In this document: in pieces, positions 1-5,133 of the stretch
Layout of the letters: the number at the start of each line of letters is the position of its first letter
Numbering within the stretch: position 1 is the first letter of the stretch
DNA from: Kiritimatiellia bacterium
GTDB taxonomy: Bacteria; Verrucomicrobiota; Kiritimatiellia; RFP12; UBA3636
NCBI GenBank assembly: GCA_017476965.1
Contig: JAFUXX010000051.1
Coordinates: 1-6,947, forward strand
Length of the DNA stretch: 6,947 nt
Direction of reading: 5' to 3'
Position numbers and translations under genes: made by a program
Notes under the pieces: model-generated
The model's database searches: none
The model's input: only the letters and a program-made list of their open reading frames with translations
Told to the model about the DNA's origin: nothing

Positions 1-482
1 CCACGGCCGCCGCGTTCGTGCGGTGGGGGTTCGCCGTGCAGGTCCTCGCGGCGGCGCTCCTGGCGTTCACCGGCGCGCTTCCGGCGGCCGACCCCGCCGT
101 GCAGGACGCCTACGACCGCATCCTCGGGACCAACTGGATGTTCGCCTTTTCGAGCCTCGCCGCCTACGCCGCGAGCCAGAGCCTCGACGTCTTCGCGTTC
201 CACGGCATCCGCGACGCGGTGCTCGCCCGGCACCCCGGCGGCTACGGCCGCAGGTGGATTTGGAACAACGCGTCAACGATGTCGGCCCAGCTCGTGGACA
301 CCGTGGTGTTCGTCGGCCTCGCGTTCGGAGTCGGCCTCGGCTGGCTCTCCGACCCAGCGAAGCGTCCGGCGCTCTTCCAGCTGATGCTCGGGCAGTACGC
401 GGTGAAGGTGGCGCTGGCCGCGCTCGACACGCCGCTTTTCTTCCTGCTCACCTCCCGCCGCAAGAACGCGGCGGAAGGTTGA
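1..482 (+). CDS. yhhQ: Queuosine precursor transporter, YhhQ/VUT family (5' end outside window)
   Basis: Inner-membrane transporter family (COG1738, VUT) that imports queuosine precursors such as preQ0/preQ1 for tRNA modification; function is taken from the family. About 159 residues are visible, reading in frame from position 3 to a TGA at 480-482. Family members are usually about 210-240 residues, so an N-terminal part is missing. Family hallmarks are visible: an SQSLDVFAFHGIRD segment, then WIWNNASTMSAQLVDTVVF, the family's W-x-(R/W)-N-N-x-S-T...SQ-x-D-T pattern. Hydrophobic stretches around them fit transmembrane helices (near AVQVLAAALLAF, TVVFVGLAFGVGL and the C-terminal region before a basic SRRK tail). 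A GTG at 18 is not taken as the start because the frame is open to the edge and the N-terminal helices would be lost. It converges on the next gene with no intergenic base. Confident in the family; the exact substrate is inferred. Confidence 0.88.
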   Translation, partial: TAAAFVRWGFAVQVLAAALLAFTGALPAADPAVQDAYDRILGTNWMFAFSSLAAYAASQSLDVFAFHGIRDAVLARHPGGYGRRWIWNNASTMSAQLVDTVVFVGLAFGVGLGWLSDPAKRPALFQLMLGQYAVKVALAALDTPLFFLLTSRRKNAAEG

Positions 483-1415
483 TCAGCGCAAGAGAATCAT
501 CGTGCGCGTGAGCCAGGCCGGGAGGATGTCTTCCGGGCGGCAGCGCGCGGCGACGGCTTCGTCCACGAGTCCCGCCGGATACCCCGCCAGCTCTTCGGGC
601 GAAAGACCGAAATCCGCCATCCACGTGCAGCGGGCCGGCAATTCCGCGCCGAGGTACACGCGCCTCGACTCCGTGGAGATGCCGCATGACGCGACGTTGA
701 TTGCATCGTGGCCGCCGACGCCGATGCTGTACCCGGCCCCGTCCGCGGAGATGACGTAGTTGGTCGTTTCCTTCGAGGCGCCCACCGCCTTCAGGCACAT
801 GATCCGGACGGCCGAGAGCCCCGCAATGGCGGTTCCGCCGGGTTCGGGCGAAAAACGGTAGTACTTGCCGGTCGCGACGTCCTCCGCCACGCAGCACACG
901 CGGCTCTCGTTCCACCGGTTCCAGTACCATTCAAGTTCCGTCATGCCGGACTTCCGGTCGTCCGGAAGGCCGTCCCAGTCCCAGAACTTCCCGGCTTCCA
1001 GCGTTGTCGTGGCAGCAAAATCCGTCCACCTCGATCCGGTAACGTAATCCGGGTATTCCGCCGCCGTGCGGCCGTAGGCGTTAGTGAAAGAATCGAGCCA
1101 GACGGCGGTGTAGAACCCGCGCTCGTCGTCCCATCCGCCGTCGCCCACGAACATCAGGCGGGCCTTGTAGCGGTTCCGGAAATCAAGATACGGAAACGGG
1201 GCGTCCGGATCGTCCGAACCGTAGAGCCTGGTACCGTTGCTCCAAGTGTTTTGGGAAATCTGGTTCGAGGAAATTCCCCAGAGGACCTTGATCCCGGTTT
1301 TGGCGAGTCCGGTCGCGAAAGCGGAGAACGCCGCGGCGAAGGCCGCCGCGCAAACCGCGACCCTTTTCGCGACGCGCGTCCGCGCCGAAAAGACCGATCC
1401 GACCCGCTTCGACAT
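483..1415 (-). CDS. Secreted protein of unknown family (310 aa)
   Basis: Not recognised. The protein starts with a basic n-region (MSKRVGSVFSARTRVAKR) and a hydrophobic core (VAVCAAAFAAAFSAFATGLA), so it is probably exported, perhaps with cleavage near ATG/LA. The mature part is rich in Trp, Tyr, Asp and Gly (for example FWDWDGLPDD and ELEWYWNRWN) and contains several Cys, including an adjacent pair in RVCCVAED; it looks like a globular extracytoplasmic protein. There is no PEP-CTERM tail, lipobox or second membrane segment. The start at 1415 is chosen over an in-frame ATG at 1469 because GGAGAGG (1422-1428) sits 6 bases upstream, and because the 1469 codon lies inside the hairpin terminator of the upstream gene. 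Its TGA (483-485) abuts the TGA of the convergent transporter gene. No clear promoter is seen in the 47 bases between the terminator and the start, so it may depend on read-through. Existence likely, function unknown. Confidence 0.72.
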   Translation of the reverse strand: MSKRVGSVFSARTRVAKRVAVCAAAFAAAFSAFATGLAKTGIKVLWGISSNQISQNTWSNGTRLYGSDDPDAPFPYLDFRNRYKARLMFVGDGGWDDERGFYTAVWLDSFTNAYGRTAAEYPDYVTGSRWTDFAATTTLEAGKFWDWDGLPDDRKSGMTELEWYWNRWNESRVCCVAEDVATGKYYRFSPEPGGTAIAGLSAVRIMCLKAVGASKETTNYVISADGAGYSIGVGGHDAINVASCGISTESRRVYLGAELPARCTWMADFGLSPEELAGYPAGLVDEAVAARCRPEDILPAWLTRTMILLR

Positions 1416-1421
1416 CCGGGA

Positions 1422-1428
1422 CCTCTCC
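1422..1428 (-). promoter_or_regulatory. Ribosome binding site deciding the start of the 483-1415 gene
   Basis: On the minus strand the bases read GGAGAGG, 6 bases before the ATG at 1413-1415. The alternative upstream ATG (1467-1469) has no such motif and falls within a terminator stem. Confidence 0.65.
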
Positions 1429-1452
1429 GAAAACCGTTTTGCGTGTTCGCCC

Positions 1453-1490
1453 GAAACGAAAGGGGCCATGCCGACGAATCGGCATGGCCC
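1453..1490 (-). terminator. Intrinsic terminator after the PEP-CTERM gene
   Basis: A perfect 12-bp inverted repeat (1463-1474 with 1479-1490) encloses a 4-base loop that reads TTCG on the minus strand. On the minus strand the stem is followed by CTTTCGTTTC, a moderately T-rich tail. It starts 30 bases after the TAA of the PEP-CTERM gene. Stem length and UUCG-type loop make a very stable RNA hairpin; the broken T-run is the weak point. Read on the plus strand a T5 run lies a few bases after the stem, but no plus-strand gene precedes it. Confidence 0.8.
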
Positions 1491-1520
1491 GAAGGTTTTT
1501 CCGGCTTGGAGCCGATGCCT

Positions 1521-2057
1521 TTACTTGCGGCGGCGGATGAGGAGCGCCAGACCGGCAAGAGCCAGAGCCGCGGTGGCGGGCTCGGGGACCGTGACGGCCT
1601 TGGAGCCGGTGACGGTCGGCAGGGTTTCGGCATCGACGGACGGCGTCCACGAGCCGGGGCCGAGCGAAGGATCGGTACCGGCGGTGACATTCACGGTAAT
1701 GTCGCTGCCGTTGTTCTGCAGGACGCTGAGGACCTTGTTTTCGCCGCTCGTCGAAACGCCGTCCCAGAGGGCCACGACGTAGGTCGCGGACGTTCCGGAA
1801 GTTTCGTCACTCCACGTGGCACCGGCACCATCGCTGTCGGATTCGTAGCCGATGTTGCTGCCGTTGTTGTCGGAGTAATTGTCGTTGGCGTCCTTGGTGA
1901 GGAACACGTACTGCCACTGGGGGCTGGAGACACTGGACGTAATTCCGGCGGAGCTGAGGACGGAACCGACGTCGTCGATGTTCCAGTCGATCTGCATGGC
2001 GCCGGCGGAAGCCGCGAGGAGACCGGCGAGAGCAAAGGAAAATGCAGCCTTTTTCAT
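1521..2057 (-). CDS. PEP-CTERM sorting domain protein (178 aa)
   Basis: Small exported surface protein expected to be processed by an exosortase. Residues 1-20 form a signal peptide (MKKAAFSFALAGLLAASAGA). Residues 157-178 form the PEP-CTERM signal: VPEP, then a hydrophobic stretch (ATAALALAGLALLI), then a basic RRRK end. The mature region is Cys-free and rich in Ser, Thr, Asn, Asp and Gly, with DANDNYSDNNGSN and ESDSDGAG segments that could bind cations or carry glycans; the latter is inference. By family knowledge such proteins are associated with exopolysaccharide and biofilm matrices; no exosortase gene lies in this window. AAGGA (2067-2071) lies 9 bases before the ATG. It follows the gene at 2099-2713 by 41 bases without an obvious terminator, so the two are probably co-transcribed, and it ends at the hairpin terminator at 1453-1490. 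The passenger domain is not recognised. Confidence 0.9.
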   Translation of the reverse strand: MKKAAFSFALAGLLAASAGAMQIDWNIDDVGSVLSSAGITSSVSSPQWQYVFLTKDANDNYSDNNGSNIGYESDSDGAGATWSDETSGTSATYVVALWDGVSTSGENKVLSVLQNNGSDITVNVTAGTDPSLGPGSWTPSVDAETLPTVTGSKAVTVPEPATAALALAGLALLIRRRK

Positions 2058-2066
2058 TTCAAATTG

Positions 2067-2071
2067 TCCTT
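2067..2071 (-). promoter_or_regulatory. Ribosome binding site of the PEP-CTERM gene
   Basis: Minus-strand AAGGA, 9 bases before the ATG at 2055-2057, in the 41-base gap after the upstream secreted protein gene. Confidence 0.55.
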
Positions 2072-2098
2072 TCTACAACTTAAGTCGCTTGAGCGCTG

Positions 2099-2713
2099 TT
2101 AGAACGAGATGGTGGCGGCGCCGGAATTGGCGGAGACGTAAAACGCCTGGCCGGCCTTGAGCTGGACGGCGGAAGCGTCTTCCTTCGTCAGCTGCGTGTA
2201 CCACTTGTCGTCGGTCTTGTACCAGTACTTGACGTAGGACTGAGTTTCGGTGTTCCAGACGCTGATTTCGAGGGACTTGCCGGTCTTGTAGCGGCTGACG
2301 CCGAGACTCTCGCCTTCGACGGTGAGACTGCCGAGCGCGAAGTCCGCAACGACGGGGACGAGCACCGTGGCCTTGCTGGCAACCGAGACGGAAGCGGGGG
2401 CGGTCTTGACCTTGCCGACCTCGTAGGCGAGACCAACCTCGGACTCGCCGGCGTTGTACCAAATCGCGTCGACTGCCAGCGAAGCGGTCACCGCGACGAT
2501 ATCGCCCTCGGAGCGGAACTCGCCGCCGATGCCGTTGAACACGCTGCTGACCTGCGGTTCGTCGGAAATCGGGGTGACGGACACGCCGTAGAGGTTGTAG
2601 CCTTCGGCGACGGGAAGGGTGATGACTTCGTAGGTGTCGGTCGATTCGACGGCGGCGGCCTGCGACGTGCCGACCGCGAAAACCGCGGCGGCGGCGAGGA
2701 GTGCGTATTTCAT
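2099..2713 (-). CDS. Secreted beta-rich protein of unknown function (204 aa)
   Basis: Starts with a clear signal peptide (MKYALLAAAAVFAVGTSQAAA), so it is probably exported. The mature part is Cys-free, with alternating hydrophobic and polar residues that predict beta strands. Its pattern, GYNLYGVSVTPI near the N-terminus, then VSSVFN, then WNTETQSYVKYWY and finally LKAGQAFYVSANSG, recalls secreted beta domains of the form 'W/YNL-x-G/S-V-P ... W ... L-x-x-G-x-x-F/Y-W/Y-x' found in surface proteins of anaerobic bacteria. That resemblance is from memory and not a database match. There is no C-terminal sorting signal or membrane anchor. Start choice: the ATG at 2711-2713 gives the cleanest signal peptide; an ATG at 2723-2725 would add four residues. 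Neither has a convincing Shine-Dalgarno. A longer frame to 2815 runs through the likely promoter and is rejected. It sits directly upstream of, and probably in the same transcript as, the PEP-CTERM gene. Confidence 0.8.
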   Translation of the reverse strand: MKYALLAAAAVFAVGTSQAAAVESTDTYEVITLPVAEGYNLYGVSVTPISDEPQVSSVFNGIGGEFRSEGDIVAVTASLAVDAIWYNAGESEVGLAYEVGKVKTAPASVSVASKATVLVPVVADFALGSLTVEGESLGVSRYKTGKSLEISVWNTETQSYVKYWYKTDDKWYTQLTKEDASAVQLKAGQAFYVSANSGAATISF

Positions 2714-2791
2714 GTTGATTTGCATTTGTTCGGGTTGTTCGAAGCGGCCCGCGGGACGCCTTGAGGCGGTGCCTGTGCAGCCGTGGCGGCG

Positions 2792-2820
2792 AGAATACCA
2801 CAAGCGCCCCGGCAAATCAA
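2792..2820 (-). promoter_or_regulatory. Candidate sigma-70-type promoter for the secreted protein/PEP-CTERM pair
   Basis: On the minus strand: TTGATT (2815-2820) as -35, exactly 17 bases, then TATTCT (2792-2797) as -10. Each box matches the consensus at 4 of 6 positions. It lies about 80 bases before the start at 2713, just past the 3' end of the upstream pseudogene, and would give a leader of roughly 70 bases. In such GC-rich DNA this match is notable, but it is prediction only. Confidence 0.45.
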
Positions 2821-2836
2821 GCGAAATCTGCCGTTT

Positions 2837-3299
2837 TCAAGCCTCTTCCGCGAGGAGGCAGTCGCCGCCCTTGAAGACGAGGACGAGGCGGTGGAGGGAA
2901 ACATGCCCGCCGGAGGCGGCGAGCCGCCACTTTTTCGCGAGCCCGGAATCGGCGGAATACCGGTCGAGCTGCTGCGCGGCTTCGGCCTTGAGGGCGGCGA
3001 GGGCGGCTTTCGCCGGCTTGCGGCCGCCGGGCTTGAGGTATTTGAGCTCGACGAGGCCCGCATGGGCGATTTGCGGCGCGATGTCGAAGCGCGGCGACAG
3101 GGCGAGGTCGTAAAAGCCGCCGTTGGCTTCGCGCTCCCGCGCGACGACGTACGGGCCGCCGGCGCGGGCGCAGGAACACCGCGTACCGCACGCGCTCCAG
3201 ATCGCGAATCTTCGCCGTCCTGTCGACGAACCAGGCATTGGCTTTGCGGATTTCCGCAAAGTCGGACACGCCGTAAAGAATCGGTCTTGGTTCCTGCAC
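2837..3299 (-). pseudogene. Remnant of AAA-ATPase/PD-(D/E)XK nuclease-like gene (DUF1703 type)
   Basis: Intact family members are about 500-550 residues: an AAA-ATPase-like N-terminus (Pfam AAA-ATPase_like) and a C-terminal PD-(D/E)XK domain (PDDEXK_9). Here only two pieces remain, in different frames. The first (about 47 residues from a GTG at 3297-3299) carries PILYGVSDFAEIRKANAWFVDRT and ends at VFLRPRR, the residues that normally lead into Walker A (FGKS/T); the Walker A itself is absent. Around 3155-3170 the frame changes to the second piece (about 105 residues to a TGA at 2837-2839). This carries EREANGGFYDLAL, then GLVELKYLK, the D...ExK core of the nuclease fold, and a QQLDRY helix. 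Some 350 residues are missing, so this is an internal deletion plus frame change rather than a simple sequencing slip. AGGGGA lies 6 bases before the chosen GTG; a TTG at 3327-3329 is an alternative. The function of the family is poorly known. Confidence 0.8.
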
Positions 3300-3490
3300 G
3301 GGCACTCCCCTCGTCTCTTTCGACGCCAATCCTAGAAAAACGGCGGCTGAAACGCAAAACCGCCCGGCGGCCGCCCTTTACCGGAAAATCCGGAGCGGAA
3401 GAGACGGCGCGGATTCCTTGCGGGCGGAGGCGGAATCGTGTACCATTTCCCCATGCCACGCCGGAAGGACGGCGCGGCGGGGGATTCCGG
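3300..3490. other. Divergent intergenic region
   Basis: The 191 bases between the minus-strand remnant and the plus-strand membrane protein gene. It holds a short perfect hairpin, CCGGA-AAA-TCCGG at 3381-3393, and a partial direct repeat: CGGAAGAGACGGCGCGGATTCC shortened, with copies at 3396-3417 and 3462-3488, the second carrying small insertions. A weak plus-strand promoter candidate lies at 3418-3446. No tRNA or other RNA gene was recognised. Confidence 0.5.
3418..3446 (+). promoter_or_regulatory. Weak promoter candidate for the membrane protein gene
   Basis: TTGCGG (3418-3423), 17 bases, then TACCAT (3441-3446). The -10 matches 4 of 6 and the -35 only 3 of 6 consensus positions. It is 44 bases before the ATG at 3491. 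Spacing is ideal but the match is modest. Confidence 0.25.
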
Positions 3491-4168
3491 ATGAACAAGG
3501 ATTTGGCGAAACTTCTCGGCGCCGCGGGAGCGGTCGTTTTGTGCGCGGTGGCGGTCGGCGCGGCGGCCTGCGCGATACCGGCCGAAGTGCGGATGCACTC
3601 GAACGTGGCCGAAAACGGGCTCGTGGAGTTCGCGCAGCTGGGAGTCCTCGCCCTGGCCGCGGCGGCGTACGCCGTGCGCGGTGCGGTTTTCCGGGATTTC
3701 ACGCGGGCGTCGTACCTCTGCGCGCTCGCGCTGCTGGCGATGGTCGTGCGCGAGCTCGACGGCCCGCTCGACGTGGCGCTGTGGCACGGGTCGTGGGCGG
3801 CGGTGGACGCCGCGGTGCTCGCCGCTTTCGTCGCCGTGTTCCTCGCGCGCAGGCAGGATTCGATGCGCGACCTCTCCGGCTTCGTCTCCTCCCGGCGCTT
3901 CCCGCTCCTCGCGGCGGGGCTCGTAGCGGCCGTGGTGTTCGCCCAGATCGTGGGCTGGAAGGGCATCTGGAACGGGCTCTTCGACGCGGAGATATGGCAC
4001 GGCGCGGCGGACGGCCGCCTGCTCCCGGACGGCAAACTGCCGCCGGACCTCGACATACCGCGCCACGTGAAGAACACGGTCGAGGAGAGCGTCGAACTCG
4101 GCAGCTACCTGATGCTGCTCGTTTCGGCGCTGCTCCCCTCGGGCCGCAGCGACCGCGCCGCGGGCTGA
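3491..4168 (+). CDS. Multi-pass membrane protein of unknown function (225 aa)
   Basis: Not assigned to a named family. About six hydrophobic segments are visible, near residues 8-29, 44-62, 73-86, 103-119, 138-155 and 200-216. Polar motifs sit at or inside membrane edges: ENGLVEFAQ (41-49), RELDGPLD (87-94) followed by HGSW (99-102), and a loop ending RHVKNTVEESVELGSY (191-206). Charged residues placed like this (E41, E46, R87, E88, D90, H99, E198, E199, E202) suggest a functional intramembrane site or metal/lipid-substrate binding; this is inference from pattern only. The layout recalls small uncharacterised membrane proteins with an 'ENG-x-x-E' second helix. The start ATG at 3491 has GGGGGA (3479-3484) 6 bases upstream. 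The frame stays open further upstream but crosses the pseudogene and is not used. It converges on the Mrp gene with 42 GC-rich bases between. Confidence 0.75.
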   Translation: MNKDLAKLLGAAGAVVLCAVAVGAAACAIPAEVRMHSNVAENGLVEFAQLGVLALAAAAYAVRGAVFRDFTRASYLCALALLAMVVRELDGPLDVALWHGSWAAVDAAVLAAFVAVFLARRQDSMRDLSGFVSSRRFPLLAAGLVAAVVFAQIVGWKGIWNGLFDAEIWHGAADGRLLPDGKLPPDLDIPRHVKNTVEESVELGSYLMLLVSALLPSGRSDRAAG

Positions 4169-4210
4169 TTCCGGCGGCCGTGCGGGCCGATCGGCGGCCG
4201 GGGCGCGCGG
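4169..4210. other. GC-rich convergent gap between membrane protein and mrp genes
   Basis: Forty-two bases between converging stop codons. They contain the perfect 10-base palindrome GCCGATCGGC (4186-4195) and two copies of GGCGGCCG (4173-4180, 4193-4200). There is no T-run, so no standard intrinsic terminator can be called for either gene. Confidence 0.4.
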
Positions 4211-5077
4211 CTAGGCGCGCTCGTCGGCCGCCTTCTGGAGCTTTTCGACGATGGCGGCGAACGCCTCGCCGACCGGGGTGTCCGCCGCGGACGCCATGAA
4301 CGGCACGCCCGCGTCGCCGGAAGCGCACACGCGCGGGTCGAGCGGGATGCGGCCCAGCACGGGAACGTCGTACTTCTCCGCGAGGGCGTCCGCGCCGCCC
4401 GTGGAAAACACCTCCACGCGCTTGCCGCAGTGCGGGCAGACGAAGCCGGACATGTTTTCGACGATGCCGAGCACGGGGAACGCGAGCTGGTCGCAGAAAG
4501 CGAGCGAGCGGGAGACGTCCGCCGCGGCGACGCGCTGCGGCGTGGTGACGACCACCGCGCCGAGCGGATCGGGCAGCAGCTGGCACGTCGTGAGCGGCTC
4601 GTCGCCCGTCCCGGGCGGCACGTCCACCACGAGCCAGTCGAGCGGGCCCCAGTCGACCTGGGAGAGGAACTGCTGGATGACGCCGATCTTCATCGGGCCG
4701 CGCCAGACGACCGCGGCGTCCGGGTCCGAGACCGCGAGCCCGGCGCTCATGACGGCCACGCCGGCGGCGTCCACGGGGCGGATGCGGCCGTCCTCGGTCG
4801 CCATGAGCGGCTTGCCGCGCAGGCCGAGCATCTCGACGATCGAGGGGCCGTGGACGTCCACGTCCAGCAGGCCGACCTTGCATCCGGCGAGCGAAAGCGC
4901 GGCGGCGAGGTTGGCGGCGACGGTGCTCTTGCCCACGCCGCCCTTCCCGGACATCACCACGACGGAGTTCTTCACCCGCGCGAGGTTCTTGCGGACGAGG
5001 CACGCGGGCGATTCGGCGTTCTCTTCCGCGGCGTGCGCGCAGTGCGAGCAGTCGCCGTTGCATTCGTGACCGGCCAT
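4211..5077 (-). CDS. mrp: Mrp/NBP35-family P-loop ATPase, Fe-S cluster carrier (288 aa)
   Basis: Cytosolic ATPase of the Mrp/ApbC/NBP35 group, which binds a bridging [4Fe-4S] cluster as a dimer and delivers it to apoproteins (family knowledge). Visible: deviant Walker A GKGGVGKST (44-52), DVDVHGPS (72-79), WRGPMK (125-130), DVPPGTGDE (152-160), TTPQ (178-181), and ENMSGFVCPHCG (207-218) holding the cluster-ligating CxxC (C214, C217). The N-terminus lacks the DUF59/MIP18 domain of many bacterial Mrp proteins. Instead it has a short Cys cluster (C6, C10, C13, C26; HECNGDCSHC) resembling the N-terminal Fe-S site of NBP35 types. The start at 5077 is preferred to the ATG at 5084-5086 because GGAGGAG (5087-5093) is 9 bases from the former and almost touches the latter. 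It lies 56 bases after tyrS and is probably read with it. Confidence 0.93.
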   Translation of the reverse strand: MAGHECNGDCSHCAHAAEENAESPACLVRKNLARVKNSVVVMSGKGGVGKSTVAANLAAALSLAGCKVGLLDVDVHGPSIVEMLGLRGKPLMATEDGRIRPVDAAGVAVMSAGLAVSDPDAAVVWRGPMKIGVIQQFLSQVDWGPLDWLVVDVPPGTGDEPLTTCQLLPDPLGAVVVTTPQRVAAADVSRSLAFCDQLAFPVLGIVENMSGFVCPHCGKRVEVFSTGGADALAEKYDVPVLGRIPLDPRVCASGDAGVPFMASAADTPVGEAFAAIVEKLQKAADERA

Positions 5078-5086
5078 GTCTTGCAT

Positions 5087-5093
5087 CTCCTCC
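5087..5093 (-). promoter_or_regulatory. Ribosome binding site deciding the mrp start
   Basis: Minus-strand GGAGGAG. Its 3' edge is directly against the first ATG (5084-5086) but 9 bases from the second (5075-5077), so the second is favoured. Confidence 0.55.
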
Positions 5094-5106
5094 CCGGCGC
5101 GCGAGA

Positions 5107-5127
5107 GCGGCCGGGGCTTGCGGCCGC
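5107..5127 (-). other. GC-only hairpin in the tyrS-mrp gap
   Basis: Inverted repeat GCGGCCG (5107-5113) and CGGCCGC (5121-5127) with a 7-base loop, just after the tyrS stop. No T-run follows in either direction, so it is not called a terminator; it could be a pause or mRNA 3'-end stabilising element, or chance in GC-rich sequence. Confidence 0.3.
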
Positions 5128-5133
5128 CCGCCC

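Noticed and set aside
1463..1490. Hairpin as an operator or mobile-element end
   Set aside because: Its position just after the PEP-CTERM stop codon and the following T-rich bases fit a terminator better; no transposase or target duplication is present.
708..2102. 464-codon plus-strand frame
   Set aside because: It runs antisense through the secreted and PEP-CTERM genes, is Arg/Gly-rich low-complexity sequence with no recognisable domain, and is typical of GC-rich shadow frames.
2714..2791. Riboswitch in the leader of the secreted protein gene
   Set aside because: About 70 bases with no recognisable aptamer core; only short GC-rich complementarity was seen.
2783..3490. Upstream extension of the membrane protein frame (open from 2783)
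   Set aside because: It crosses the pseudogene on the other strand and encodes no recognisable domain; a good ribosome site precedes the ATG at 3491.
3491..4168. Membrane protein as the exosortase for the PEP-CTERM protein
   Set aside because: I could not find the exosortase Cys...Arg...His/Asn catalytic pattern; the Cys residues here are in the first and third helices in a different context.
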